Positions 45,330 to 55,066 of a stretch of DNA of 64,000 bases are shown one piece after another. Positions within the stretch are counted from its first letter, which is position 1, and every line of letters starts with the position of its first letter. The stretch is taken from NCBI GenBank assembly GCA_963755055.1, contig CAVWIS010000027.1:296332-360331 (forward strand). The letters are read 5' to 3'. The notes below the pieces were generated by a model. It did not search any database. It was not told where the DNA came from and saw nothing but the letters and a program-made list of their open reading frames with translations. The translations under genes and the position numbers were made by a program. The DNA is from AP-16 sp963755055 (GTDB lineage: Bacteria > Pseudomonadota > Alphaproteobacteria > Rhizobiales > Xanthobacteraceae).

Positions 45330-47408
45330 CTAATCCTTGTTCGCTGCGCTGCGCGCGACGATCAGCGCGCCTGACGCCACCGTGCTGGCGTGCCAGCCGG
45401 GAGGAATCAGCGTCGTCGTATCCATCTGATTGACGATGGCCGGCCCGTCGATCCGCCGCCCCGGCGCCAGACTGTCGCGTTCAAACACCGCGGCCGCGAA
45501 GCTGGAGCCGAACAGACGAACCTGCCGCGACGACGGCGGTCCCGGCTCCGGCGTCGACGCCAGCGGCAGGATGCGCGGTTTCGGCATGACGCCGACGATA
45601 TGCGCGCGCAGCTCCTTGAGCCAGACCTCGGCCGCATCGGCGGCATGACCGTAGGTCGCCCGATGGGCATCGTGGAAGGCGCCGGCGATTTTTCCGGCGC
45701 CATTCTCCGCCAGCCAGGTCGATTGCAGCGGCACCGTCACGTCATAGCCCTGGCCGTCATATCGCATGTCGGCCGCGATCTCGATCGCCGTCGCGGTGAC
45801 CGGCAGCGTCAAAATCTGCTCGGCGATCCACGCCTGCGCCTCCCTCTCGATGTCATGCAGCGCGTCGGCGAGACGGTTTTTGGCGAGCTTGCCGAGGCGC
45901 TCATAGATCGGCTGGACGAGGTCGCCCTCGAGATCGGCGCGCGCGGCGCCGAGCGCGCTGAGCGCGCCGGGGCGCGGCGGCACCAGGATCGCATCGATCG
46001 CGATCTCCTCGGCGAGCAGCGCTGCCATCAGCGGTCCGGCGCCGCCGAACGCCACCATGCGGAAGTGCGGCGCGTCGACGCCGCGGCGCGCCAGCACGCT
46101 CGACGCCTCCGCGGTCATCAGCGCGGTGGCGACGCGGATCGCGCCGTCGGCGACGTCCTCGACGCTCATGCCGATCTGCGACGCGATCGTGTCGAGCGCT
46201 TGGCGCGCCGGCGCCATCTGCAGCGGCAGCCGGCCGCCGAGGCGCTGGCCGGGAGCGAGCAGGCCGGCGACCAGGAAGGCGTCGGTCAAGGCGGGGACGA
46301 GCGAGGTCGCGACGCCGTAGCAGGCGGGGCCGGGATCGGCGCCGACGCTGCGCGGCCCCACCTTGAGCGAGCCGGTCTGGTCGAGCCAGATGATCGAGCC
46401 GCCGCCCGCTCCGATGCTCGACACCGCGATGGTCGGGATGAGGACCGGGAACTCGGCGATGTGCTCCTCGGAGCTCAGCACCGGGCGGCCGCCGCGGATG
46501 ACGCCGATGTCGGCGCTGGTACCGCCCACGTCGAGGGTCAACAGGTCGGCTGAGCTCCAGCCGGCATCGGCGGCCGCGTCGGCGGCGCCGCTGACACCCG
46601 CGGCGGGCCCCGAGAGCAGCGCCACCACCGGGCGGCGGCGGATCGTTGCGGCGAGCTCCGCCCCGCCATTGGAGCGCGCGGCCCGCGCCGGGGTGGCGAT
46701 CGAACGCTCCGCCAGCCCGGCGGCAAGGCGGTCGACGTAGCCTTCGATGATCGGACGGATGCTGGCATTGATCGCGGTGAGCACGCCGCGCTCGTATTCG
46801 CGCGCCTGCGGCCACACCGCGCTGGAGAGCTCGACGCGAAGGCCGATGCCGCTCTCCTTGACGATGTCGCGGACCGCCTGCTCGTGGGCGGGATTGCGAT
46901 AGCTGTGCAGCAAGGTAACGACGGCGATCTCGACGCCGAGCGCGCCGAGCTCGCGGGCCGCGGCGAGGACATCGGCCTCGACGAGTTTTTCGATCTCCCT
47001 TCCGTCGACGCCGATCCGGCCGCGGATCTCGCGGACCAGGGCGCGGCGCACCAGCGGCAGCGGGCGGCGCGAATCGAACCGCATGGGATGCGGGATCGCC
47101 AGTCGCTGCAGCTCGAAGAGGTCGCGAAATCCCGCCGTGACCAGCAGCCCGATCCGCGCGCCGCGCCGCTCGATCAGCGCATTGGTCGCAACCGTGCTGC
47201 TGTGGGTGTGGACCATTTCTCGCCACGCGGCGTCGGCCAGCGACAGGGTCTGTCTGAGCTCGTCGATGCCGGCCAGAATGCTCGCCCCCGGACGAGCGGG
47301 CGTGCTCGGCACCTTGATGCAATGCATCTCGCCGGAACCGGCGTAGAGCACAAAGTCCGTAAACGTGCCGCCGACATCGGTGCCAAGGAAACAAACGGAA
47401 GTTGTCAA
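45330..47408 (-). CDS. hyuA: Hydantoinase/oxoprolinase A subunit, pair 1
   Basis: This is a 692-residue HyuA-type ATPase subunit of the ASKHA fold. LGTDVGGTFTDFVLY is the first phosphate motif, HTHSSTVATNALIERRGAR is typical, and LLTLDVGGTSADIGVI is the second phosphate motif. The C-terminal part ends with the usual GPAIVNQMDTTTLIPPGW. Together with HyuB-1 it forms one enzyme. It is separated from pair 2 by a repeat element of about 200 bp. Both pairs are on the minus strand. Confidence 0.9.
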   Translation of the reverse strand: MTTSVCFLGTDVGGTFTDFVLYAGSGEMHCIKVPSTPARPGASILAGIDELRQTLSLADAAWREMVHTHSSTVATNALIERRGARIGLLVTAGFRDLFELQRLAIPHPMRFDSRRPLPLVRRALVREIRGRIGVDGREIEKLVEADVLAAARELGALGVEIAVVTLLHSYRNPAHEQAVRDIVKESGIGLRVELSSAVWPQAREYERGVLTAINASIRPIIEGYVDRLAAGLAERSIATPARAARSNGGAELAATIRRRPVVALLSGPAAGVSGAADAAADAGWSSADLLTLDVGGTSADIGVIRGGRPVLSSEEHIAEFPVLIPTIAVSSIGAGGGSIIWLDQTGSLKVGPRSVGADPGPACYGVATSLVPALTDAFLVAGLLAPGQRLGGRLPLQMAPARQALDTIASQIGMSVEDVADGAIRVATALMTAEASSVLARRGVDAPHFRMVAFGGAGPLMAALLAEEIAIDAILVPPRPGALSALGAARADLEGDLVQPIYERLGKLAKNRLADALHDIEREAQAWIAEQILTLPVTATAIEIAADMRYDGQGYDVTVPLQSTWLAENGAGKIAGAFHDAHRATYGHAADAAEVWLKELRAHIVGVMPKPRILPLASTPEPGPPSSRQVRLFGSSFAAAVFERDSLAPGRRIDGPAIVNQMDTTTLIPPGWHASTVASGALIVARSAANKD

Positions 47409-47459
47409 CGCGGTGGCTCCATCGCTAGATCGGCCCTTTCCCGGCCGGCGCCTTCAGGG

Positions 47460-47640
47460 CTGTCGCATATGGCAGGAATGCGCCGCGGGCTCCACCTCTC
47501 CCCGCGTGCGGGGAGAGGTCGACGCGAAGCGTCGGGTGAGGGGGCCTCGCCCCACAACGTGCGCCGTGATCTGCCGCAAGGGCCCCTCACCCCGACCCTC
47601 TCCCCGCGAAGAGCGGGGAGAGGGAGACGAGGCGCCGAGT
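47460..47640. repeat. CTCTCCCCGC...GCGGGGAGAG intergenic repeat, copy 1
   Basis: It begins GGCTGTCGCATATGGCAGGA and contains two palindromes (CCTCTCCCCGCGTGCGGGGAG and CTCTCCCCGCGAAGAGCGGG). It ends near the HyuB-2 stop and may form its last codons. An inverted relative is at 51573-51790. Confidence 0.75.
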
Positions 47641-47660
47641 GCGCCGCGAGGCCTTCGGCG

Positions 47661-49346
47661 TCAAGTCGGCTCCCCTCGGTACGCGCTGCGCGCGGCCCCG
47701 GGGCTGACCTTGCCGTTGCGGACATCGGCGTCGACCCGCTGTGGCGTGCGGGACTGCGGCGGCCCATATCCGCCGCCGCCGGCGGTCTCGACCAGCAGGC
47801 GATCGCCTTTGTGCAAGGTCGTCACGATCTTCGAGAGGATCACCTCCTCGCCGCCGTTGGCGCGACGGATGACGGAACGCGCCATCGCACCGGCGCCGCC
47901 GCCCGAAAGCCCTGGCGCGGCGCTCGCATGCCGCTCGCCGCGATGCGAGAAGGAGACCTCGCCTTCGAGGATCTCGTACTCGCGAAGAATCCCGAGGCCG
48001 CCGCGAAACTCGCCCGCGCCGCCGGAATCCATGCGCAGCGCCGTGCGATGGATGCGGATCGGCGCTTCCATCTCCATCGCCTCGACGGGCAGGTTCATGC
48101 AGTTGGTCGCATCGGTCTCGATGACGTCGACGCCGTCCTGGCCGGCGCTGGCCCCGCTGCCGCCCGCCACCAGCTCGCCGATGACATAGCGGGTTCCGTC
48201 GCGCTGGCGGCCGCCGAACGCCATCACCAAAAGCTCGCCCGCCGGCGATGCCGGCACCTTGCCGGGCAGAACCGGGGCCAGCGCGCCGATCATGCAGCCG
48301 GTGATCCGTTTGATGGTCGCGGTGCGGGCATTGACCGGCGCCGGCTCCACCGGGTTGACGATGGAGCCTTCCGGCAGACGCAGCTTTATCGGGCGAAAGC
48401 AGCCGCCATTGGTCGGGATCCGCGGATCGGTGAGCGCGCGCACCGCAAAGCAGGCGGCGGCGAGCGAGCCCGACGGAACGCAGTTCAGCGGCCCCCTGAC
48501 CTGCGCGCTCGTCCCCGTCAGGTCGAAGGTGATGGTGCCGTCCGCCACGGTCGCGGCGACCTCGATGCGGATCGGCTTGTCGAGCTCGATCCCGTCATTG
48601 TCGAGATAGTCGACGCAGCGATAGGTGCCTTGAGGAATCCGCCGCAGCGCCTCACGGGTCATGGTCTCGGAGCGCAGCAGCAGCTCGTCGAAGATGGCAG
48701 CCAGCTGGTTATGGCCATAGCGGTGAGCGAGCTCGTCCAGACGGCGCGACGCCACGGTGCAGGCCGCCACCTGGGCATTGAGGTCGCCCATCACGGTGTC
48801 CGGTATGCGCACATTCTGCCGCAGCATCCGCACGAAGGTGTCGTTGAAGACTCCGGCCTCGCGCAGCTTGAGCGGCGGGATGCGCAGGCCCTCCTGATAG
48901 ATCTCGGTCGCATTGGTCGGCACCGACCCCGCCGACATGCCGCCCATGTCCTGGTGGTGCGTCATCGTCCCTGCGAGCGCGATCGCCATACCGCGGTGGA
49001 AGATCGGAACCACCACAGCGAGGTCGGGCAGATGCGTGCCGCCCGCATAGGGATCGTTGAGGATATAGGCGTCGCCGTCGCGCATCGTCTCCAGCGGATA
49101 GGCCTTCAGGATCGCGGCGACCGCCGGAATCAATGTCGCCAGATGGATCGGGATCGAGCAGGATTGGGCAAGCGTCGTGCCGTCGGGGGTGAACAGGCTC
49201 GCCGAGGCATCGAGCCCCTCCTTGACGATCGCCGAGAACGAGCTGCGCAGCAGCGTCGACTGCATCTCGTTGGCGATGCCGTCGAGCTTGTGCCGCACCA
49301 CCTCGATGGTGATGGGATCGAGCGCCTGGTGGCTAGGCATCGCCAA
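47661..49346 (-). CDS. hyuB: Hydantoinase/oxoprolinase B subunit, pair 2
   Basis: This is a 561-residue HyuB-type subunit, near the usual length. It starts QALDPITIEVVRHKLDGIAN. AYILNDPYAGGTHLPDLA is the family motif and GGGYGPPQSRTPQRV the C-terminal one. It begins seven bases after the stop of HyuA-2. It is distinctly different from HyuB-1, so the pairs are not a recent duplication and may act on different rings or steps. Confidence 0.9.
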   Translation of the reverse strand: MAMPSHQALDPITIEVVRHKLDGIANEMQSTLLRSSFSAIVKEGLDASASLFTPDGTTLAQSCSIPIHLATLIPAVAAILKAYPLETMRDGDAYILNDPYAGGTHLPDLAVVVPIFHRGMAIALAGTMTHHQDMGGMSAGSVPTNATEIYQEGLRIPPLKLREAGVFNDTFVRMLRQNVRIPDTVMGDLNAQVAACTVASRRLDELAHRYGHNQLAAIFDELLLRSETMTREALRRIPQGTYRCVDYLDNDGIELDKPIRIEVAATVADGTITFDLTGTSAQVRGPLNCVPSGSLAAACFAVRALTDPRIPTNGGCFRPIKLRLPEGSIVNPVEPAPVNARTATIKRITGCMIGALAPVLPGKVPASPAGELLVMAFGGRQRDGTRYVIGELVAGGSGASAGQDGVDVIETDATNCMNLPVEAMEMEAPIRIHRTALRMDSGGAGEFRGGLGILREYEILEGEVSFSHRGERHASAAPGLSGGGAGAMARSVIRRANGGEEVILSKIVTTLHKGDRLLVETAGGGGYGPPQSRTPQRVDADVRNGKVSPGAARSAYRGEPT

Positions 49347-49353
49347 AGCTCCG

Positions 49354-51408
49354 TCAGTCGGACGTCAGGATGAGGGTGCCGTTCGCCACGACGCTGGCGC
49401 GCCAGCCCGGCTCGACAAGTGTCGTCGTATCGGCCTGCTCGACGATGGCCGGTCCGTCGAACGCAGCGCCGATAGCGAGCGCCGCGCGGTCGTAGAGCGC
49501 GGCTTCGACGAACGCGGCGTTGTCGCCGGTCAGGATGCGGCGGGTACCCTTGTGCGCCTCGCGCCCGCTCGGCGCGTAGGCGACGCGGGGCGGCCGGCTC
49601 GCAGGCAAGCGATGGATGCTGCGCAGATTGACCAGCTGCGCCGGGCCATCGGTGCTGTGGCCGTAGATGCGGTCATGGGCCGCCTGGAACGCCCGATAAA
49701 GGGCGCCAAGCGGATCAGGAGCGGTCGCGACGACAGGCACCTCGAGGTGGTAGGACTGCCCGATGTAGCAGACATCCGCGAAGTAGAGGATCTCGCAGGT
49801 CCCGGCCGCGACATCCTCCTGCCGCATCAGCGCCGCGCAGGTCTTGTCGATCTCGTCGAGGGCGAGACGGAGATCGGGCCACGACACGGCGGCGAGCGGC
49901 CGGGGAAACGCCGCCGATACCTGATGCTCGACCGGCGCGGCGAGCAGGCCCGCTGCCGACAGGACGCCGGGATGCAGCGGCACCGCGATCCGCCCGATGC
50001 CGAGCTCGCGGGCGAGCGCGGTTGCGTGCAGCGGTCCGGCGCCGCCCAACGGCACCAGCGTGTATTTGCGCGGGTCTATGCCGCGACCGATCGAGATCAG
50101 GCGTATCGCCTCCGCCATCTGCGCGTTGACGACGCGGTGGATGCCCAGCGCGGCCTGATCGACCGGCATGCGGAGCGGTTCTGCGACCTTGCGGGCGATC
50201 GCCTCGCGCGCCCGCTCCGGCACCAGGGTGACGGAGCCGTTGGCGAAATATTTTGGATCGATATAGCCGAGCAGCACCGAGGCGTCGGTGACCGTCGCCT
50301 CGCTGCCGCCGCGGTCGTAGCAGGCCGGGCCCGGCTCGGAGCCGGCGGATTGCGGTCCGACATGCAGCGATCCGCCCTCGTCGATCCAGACGATGCTGCC
50401 GCCGCCGGAGCCGATCGCGTTGACGTCGACCATCGGAACGCGGACCGCGTAGCCGCTGATCGTCCCCTCGGAACGGATCAGCGGTTGCCCGCCGCTGACC
50501 AGCGCGATGTCGCAGCTGGTGCCCCCGATATCGACCGTGATCAGATCGCCGAGGCCAAGCGCCTGACCGGCCTCGACCCCGCCCATCACGCCCGCCGCGG
50601 GGCCGGACAGAAAGAGCCGCACGGGAAACCGCCGGGCGATGCGCGATGAGCTGATGCCGCCCCGCGACTGCATGATCTGCAGCGGCGCCTCGACGCCGAG
50701 CCCGGCGAGGTCGTGCTCCATGGTTCTCAGATAGAAGTCCACGACCGGCTTGATGTAGGCGTCGAAGGCGGTGACGCAGGTGCGCTCGTACTCGCGAAAC
50801 GCCGGGTCGACCTCGCACGACAGCGACACCATCATGCCGGGGCACAGTTCCTGGATGATCTCCCGCACGCGGATCTCGTGTGCCGGGTTGAGGAACGAGA
50901 ACAGGAAGCTGACCGCGATGGAGCTGACGCCCTCCGCTTCCAGCCGCCGGACCGCCCGCTCGACCGACGCCTCCTCGAGCGGCACCAGCACCTCGCCCTG
51001 CGCCGTCATGCGCTCGCGCACTTCCTGACGCAGCGCCCCCGGCGCCAGGAAAACCGGCGACTCGGGCTTAAGCACGAGGTCGTACATGGCATGCCGCATC
51101 TGCCGCCCGATCTCCAGCACGTCCTTGAAGCCTTCGGTCGTCAACAGACCGATCCGGGCGCCGGTGGCCTCGAGGACGGCGTTGGTCGCAACCGTCGTGC
51201 CATGCACGAAGCGGGCGATCGCTTTTGGCGCAACCGACCAGTCGCGCCGTATCAGCTCGACCGCGGCCTTGACGCCGGCGCCCGGATTGCGGCTTGTGGT
51301 TGGAATTTTGACCAACCTCATGCCGCCATCGGGGGCGCGGCAGACGACATCGGTAAACGTGCCGCCGATGTCCACGCCGATGGCGAAGCTGTCCTGTACC
51401 GCCGTCAT
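49354..51408 (-). CDS. hyuA: Hydantoinase/oxoprolinase A subunit, pair 2
   Basis: This is a 684-residue HyuA-type subunit: IGVDIGGTFTDVVCRAPDG, RFVHGTTVATNAVLEATGAR and LITVDIGGTSCDIALV are the phosphate and adenosine motifs, and GPAIVEQADTTTLVEPGW closes the protein. It is the first gene of the minus-strand hyu set and is divergent from the Liv-type transporter. The 403-bp spacer carries a repeat element and must also hold both promoters. Confidence 0.9.
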   Translation of the reverse strand: MTAVQDSFAIGVDIGGTFTDVVCRAPDGGMRLVKIPTTSRNPGAGVKAAVELIRRDWSVAPKAIARFVHGTTVATNAVLEATGARIGLLTTEGFKDVLEIGRQMRHAMYDLVLKPESPVFLAPGALRQEVRERMTAQGEVLVPLEEASVERAVRRLEAEGVSSIAVSFLFSFLNPAHEIRVREIIQELCPGMMVSLSCEVDPAFREYERTCVTAFDAYIKPVVDFYLRTMEHDLAGLGVEAPLQIMQSRGGISSSRIARRFPVRLFLSGPAAGVMGGVEAGQALGLGDLITVDIGGTSCDIALVSGGQPLIRSEGTISGYAVRVPMVDVNAIGSGGGSIVWIDEGGSLHVGPQSAGSEPGPACYDRGGSEATVTDASVLLGYIDPKYFANGSVTLVPERAREAIARKVAEPLRMPVDQAALGIHRVVNAQMAEAIRLISIGRGIDPRKYTLVPLGGAGPLHATALARELGIGRIAVPLHPGVLSAAGLLAAPVEHQVSAAFPRPLAAVSWPDLRLALDEIDKTCAALMRQEDVAAGTCEILYFADVCYIGQSYHLEVPVVATAPDPLGALYRAFQAAHDRIYGHSTDGPAQLVNLRSIHRLPASRPPRVAYAPSGREAHKGTRRILTGDNAAFVEAALYDRAALAIGAAFDGPAIVEQADTTTLVEPGWRASVVANGTLILTSD

Positions 51409-51572
51409 GTCCGGATTTCACACCCCGCCGATCGATCCTAGAGCAGCGCACGCCAGCCGTCATGACCGATCTGCGACGTACCCTTGCGTCGCCGTCGCTT
51501 TCGGATGATCATGACGGCGCAGGGTGGATTCCTGAACCAGGACCCGGTGCGGGCAGCAAGTCCACTCTGTCA

Positions 51573-51790
51573 GGGGCAGGGCTATCGCATGTGACCCCGC
51601 GGCGCACTCGGCGCCTCTTCTCCCTCTCCCCGCTCTTTGCGGGGAGAGGGTCAGGGTGAGGGGCTCTTTTCAAGAGTTTCGGCGCTTGGAGAGGCCCCCT
51701 CACCCGCCGCGCTACGCGCGTCGACCTCTCCCCGCATGCGGGGAGAGGTGGAGCTCGCGGCGCGCTCCTGCCATATGCGACAGCCCTGCC
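51573..51790. repeat. CTCTCCCCGC...GCGGGGAGAG intergenic repeat, copy 2 (complete)
   Basis: The ends are GGCAGGGCTATCGCATGTGA and CCATATGCGACAGCCCTGCC, near-inverse of each other. Inside are CCCTCTCCCCGCTCTTTGCG and CCTCTCCCCGCATGCGGGGA hairpins. It fills most of the spacer between hyuA-2 and the LivK-like gene. Confidence 0.78.
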
Positions 51791-51811
51791 TGCCAGGGGG
51801 AGAGCAAGACC

Positions 51812-53023
51812 ATGCGCTTCAAGCGGCCTGCCTGCACGGCAGCAACCTTGGCGATCATCGCCGTGACGGCACTCCCGGTGCAGGCCGAGAACACGCAGGG
51901 GATCACCGATACGACGATCAGGATCGGCAATCTCGGCCCGTTCTCGGGCGAGAGCTCGGGCTTCACGCCGCTCAATTACGGGCCGGACGCCTATCTGCGC
52001 CACATTAACGCGCAAGGCGGCGTGCATGGCCGGAAATTCGAGACCGTCTTCGCCGACGACGCATGCAACGAGGCCAAGGGCATCGCGGCGGCCAAGAAGC
52101 TGATCTACGAAGACAAGGTGTTCATGATCATCGGCCATCCGTGCAGCGGCGTCGCGATGGCGATCAAACCGATGCTCGACAAGGAGGGCGTCCCCTGGAT
52201 GGGGCTCGCCGCCAACCCCAAGATCACCAACCCGGTGGTGCCCAACAGTTTCCATGTCGGCTACACCGGCATCGCCTCGGGCCAGACCATGGCGCGGTTC
52301 GCGATGAGCAAGCCGGGGGTGAAGAAGCTCGCCCTCGTCCAGCACAGCAACGACTGGGCGCACGGCTATTGCAATCCGGCGGCCGCATACATCAAGCAGA
52401 ACGGCGGCGAGGTCGCGGTGGAGACCGCAATGGAGCGCGGCTCGACCGACGCCACCGCCCAGGTCCTGCAGATCAAGGCGTCCGGCGCCCAGGCAGTCAT
52501 GGGGTGTCTCTATCAGCAGGAGCTGGTCATCCTGCTGCGTGACATGCACAAGTTCGGCGTCAAGGTGCCGGTTCTCGGCGCGCTCGGCGCCGATTTCCAG
52601 CAGACCGTCGATCAGGTCGGCGATCCCGACGCGGTCAGGCAGGTGTTCTTCCAGCCGTACCAGTTCAAGGCACCGCTCGGCAAGGGACCGCTCAAGGAGT
52701 TCCGCGACATCTTCCTCAAGTACCTGACCAAGGACGAATTGCCCAAGATGGGCGAGCCGACGAACTTCTATTATTTTGGCGTTCCCGCCGGAATCGTCAC
52801 CGTCGAGGCGTTCCGTCGTGCCGGTCGTGAGGCGACGCGCGAGAAATGGATCGCCGCCATGGAGTTGATCAAGGATTTCGACACCGGGGTCTTTGCCGAC
52901 CTGGAGAGCTTCAGCCGCGAAAATCACGATGGCGTCTCGCGCATGAATGCCGTCGGCCTCGACAGCAACGGCAGGGAGACGGTCTACAAGTCATGGGATG
53001 TGCCGGTCGCGGAAGGCAATTGA
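51812..53023 (+). CDS. livK: Branched-chain-type ABC substrate-binding protein
   Basis: This is a 403-residue periplasmic binding protein with a signal peptide (TLAIIAVTALPVQA) and then TTIRIGNLGPFSGESSGF. The Peripla_BP_6 fold continues throughout, with several cysteines (ADDACNEAKG, GHPCSG) that are unusual for the family. It heads a complete LivK-H-M-G-F set and is divergent from two HyuAB pairs, suggesting that it captures their substrate or a precursor (an amide, hydantoin or short peptide-like compound). ATG 51812 is preceded by GGGGGAGAGC. Confidence 0.9.
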   Translation: MRFKRPACTAATLAIIAVTALPVQAENTQGITDTTIRIGNLGPFSGESSGFTPLNYGPDAYLRHINAQGGVHGRKFETVFADDACNEAKGIAAAKKLIYEDKVFMIIGHPCSGVAMAIKPMLDKEGVPWMGLAANPKITNPVVPNSFHVGYTGIASGQTMARFAMSKPGVKKLALVQHSNDWAHGYCNPAAAYIKQNGGEVAVETAMERGSTDATAQVLQIKASGAQAVMGCLYQQELVILLRDMHKFGVKVPVLGALGADFQQTVDQVGDPDAVRQVFFQPYQFKAPLGKGPLKEFRDIFLKYLTKDELPKMGEPTNFYYFGVPAGIVTVEAFRRAGREATREKWIAAMELIKDFDTGVFADLESFSRENHDGVSRMNAVGLDSNGRETVYKSWDVPVAEGN

Positions 53024-53083
53024 CATGGGCGCCCGGCCCGTTCCGTTGAGCGGACGGGAACGCCGCAACCGCAGATCACCACC

Positions 53084-53962
53084 GTGCTGATGGTGCTTCC
53101 GCAGCTCGTCGTCAGCGGCATTGCCACCGGCATGCTCTACGCGCTGATCGCGCTCTCGATGACGCTTGGCTACCGCGCCACGACGGTGGTGAATTTCGGC
53201 CATGGCGACATGGTCATGGCCGGTGCCTATGCGACCTTCGTCCTTGCCATCGGCGTCGGGCTGCCGTTTGCGCCCGCCTTCGCGCTTGCGGCGGCGCTGC
53301 TCTTCCTGTTCGGGCTGATGACCCAGCGCCTGCTGATGCAGCGGATCAGCGACGGTCCGCATCTGTCGCTCGCCATGATGGCGCTGGCGATCGGCTACGC
53401 GGTGCGCGGCGTCGCCCGGCTCGAATGGGGCAACGACATCCTCAAGCTGGTGCGGCCCTACAGATCCGCCAGCTTCCTGGTCGGCTCCGTCGTCGTGACC
53501 ATGGACGATCTGATGATCTCAGGCGCGGTGCTTCTGCTTCTTCTCATGCTCTTCCTGGTCTTCAACCTGACGCCGATCGGAAAAACCACCCAGGCGGTGT
53601 TCCAGACCCGGCGCGGCGCCGCGCTCGTCGGGATCAACGTGCATGCCGTCCAGGGCGTCATCTGGGGCGCCGCCGCGGCGCTGGGCGCGGTCGGCGGCGT
53701 GATGCTGGCGCTGATCGGCCCGCTGACGCCGGACATGGGCGTGTGGACCCTGGTGCGCGGCTTCGCCGCGATGACACTGGGCGGGTTCGGCTCGCTCCAC
53801 GGCGCCGTGGTCGGCGGCGTCCTGCTCGGCGTCATGGAGAAGGTCTTGGGCTTCTACGCCTCGACCGTCTTCATCGACATCACCGCCTATCTGGTGACCA
53901 TCCTGGTGCTGCTGGTCCGGCCGCAAGGCCTGTTCGGGCAGCGTGTGGCGCTGCGCGTTTGA
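53084..53962 (+). CDS. livH: Branched-chain-type ABC permease LivH
   Basis: This is a 292-residue inner-membrane permease. It opens with VLPQLVVSGIATGMLYALIA and has about eight helices, with GFAAMTLGGFGSLHGAVVGG near the end, the usual LivH signature for contacting the ATPase. It uses a non-ATG (GTG-type) start. Its stop TGA overlaps the TTG proposed as the start of LivM. Confidence 0.88.
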   Translation: MLMVLPQLVVSGIATGMLYALIALSMTLGYRATTVVNFGHGDMVMAGAYATFVLAIGVGLPFAPAFALAAALLFLFGLMTQRLLMQRISDGPHLSLAMMALAIGYAVRGVARLEWGNDILKLVRPYRSASFLVGSVVVTMDDLMISGAVLLLLLMLFLVFNLTPIGKTTQAVFQTRRGAALVGINVHAVQGVIWGAAAALGAVGGVMLALIGPLTPDMGVWTLVRGFAAMTLGGFGSLHGAVVGGVLLGVMEKVLGFYASTVFIDITAYLVTILVLLVRPQGLFGQRVALRV

Positions 53963-54951
53963 GCGGGACCGGCGCCAGCGCATCGCGCAGCGGCGCGCCG
54001 CGCAACCGCGTCGGCCGGCACCTGTTCTGGCTGGTGCCGCTTCTCCTGCTGCCGGTGCCGGTGTGGCTCAACCAGTATCAGCAGTATGTGCTCAACCTGA
54101 TGCTGGTCTACGTGCCGGTCGGCATCGGCTTCAACGTCGTGGTCGGCAATCTCGGATTGCTGGCTTTTTCCAACGTCGCGTTCTTCGGGATCGGCGCCTA
54201 TGCGTCGGGCATCCTGATGGTCCACCTCGGCCTGCCGTGGTGGGCGACGGTGCTGCCCGCGGGAATTCTCGGCGGCATCGCCGGCGCCGCCGCCAGCGTG
54301 CCGGCGCTGCGCGGCGTGCGGCTGTTCTACCTCGCCATCATGACGCTGGCGTTCGGCGAGCTCATGCGCTGGGTCTACATACGCTGGGAGACGGTGACCG
54401 GCGGCTCGTTCGGCATGGCGGTGCCGCCGGCCGATGTCTTCGGCTTTGCGCTGGAGACCGACCGGCAGAAATTCTATCCGTTCCTCCTCCTCGTGATCCT
54501 GGTGACCGTCGCCACCGACCGGCTGCTGCGCTCCCGCTTCGGCCGTGCCTTCCTGTCGATCAAGAGCAACGAGACCGCGTGCGCCGCGATGGGTATCCCG
54601 ACCGACCGCTATATCGTGCTCGGCTTCGCCTGGGGCGGCTTCTCGGTCGGCATCGGCGGCGCCATGTATGCGGCGCTCATCGGCCATCTGACACCGACGT
54701 CGTTCGATCTGACCGAGCTGGTCCAGCAGTTCGCCATCATCATGGTCGGCGGCCTCGGCAGCCTCACCGGCTCCGTGCTCGGTGCCGTCGTTATCACCGC
54801 CGCACCGGAAGTCTTCAGCAAGTTCCCCGGCTTCCAGGAGCTGGTGTTCGGTCTCCTCATCATCATCGTCATCCTGTTCCTGCCGCGTGGTCTGGCGAGC
54901 CTGCTGGCGAAGGCGCACCCTGTGTTCCACGATCGCCATTACCGGGATTAA
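53959..54951 (+). CDS. livM: Branched-chain-type ABC permease LivM
   Basis: This is a permease of about 330 residues with eight to ten helices. NQYQQYVLNLMLVYVPVGIGFNVV, GNLGLLAFSNVAFFGIGAY and GGLGSLTGSVLGAVV are family marks. The first residues (SGTGASASRSGAPRNR) are a polar N-terminus. I propose TTG 53959, which overlaps the LivH stop as TTGA; there is no ATG nearby, so the start is a judgement. Confidence 0.85.
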   Translation: MSGTGASASRSGAPRNRVGRHLFWLVPLLLLPVPVWLNQYQQYVLNLMLVYVPVGIGFNVVVGNLGLLAFSNVAFFGIGAYASGILMVHLGLPWWATVLPAGILGGIAGAAASVPALRGVRLFYLAIMTLAFGELMRWVYIRWETVTGGSFGMAVPPADVFGFALETDRQKFYPFLLLVILVTVATDRLLRSRFGRAFLSIKSNETACAAMGIPTDRYIVLGFAWGGFSVGIGGAMYAALIGHLTPTSFDLTELVQQFAIIMVGGLGSLTGSVLGAVVITAAPEVFSKFPGFQELVFGLLIIIVILFLPRGLASLLAKAHPVFHDRHYRD

Positions 54952-54967
54952 TGCCGAAATTCCGATC

Positions 54968-55051
54968 ATGTAGGATGGGTTGAGCGGAGCGAAACCCATC
55001 GCCAGACGAGGGGCCCTGTGATGGGTTTCGCAAGAGCTCAACCCATCCTAC
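54968..55051. repeat. Palindromic repeat (AGGATGGGTTGAGC / GCTCAACCCATCCT)
   Basis: The arms GTAGGATGGGTTGAGC and GCTCAACCCATCCTACC are nearly perfect inverses, and GAAACCCATCGCC and GATGGGTTTCGC form an inner pair. It lies between livM and livG and could form a strong hairpin in the operon transcript, possibly reducing downstream expression. Confidence 0.7.
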
Positions 55052-55066
55052 CGGTCGGGGAATGAC

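Noticed and set aside
47460..47640. Repeated CTCTCCCCGC units considered as a CRISPR array
   Set aside because: The units are inverted, not direct, with no regular spacers and no cas genes; they fit a known style of intergenic palindrome.
46884..49373. 829-codon plus-strand frame across hyuA-1 and hyuB-2
   Set aside because: It crosses two real minus-strand genes and a repeat element; it is an antisense shadow in GC-rich DNA.
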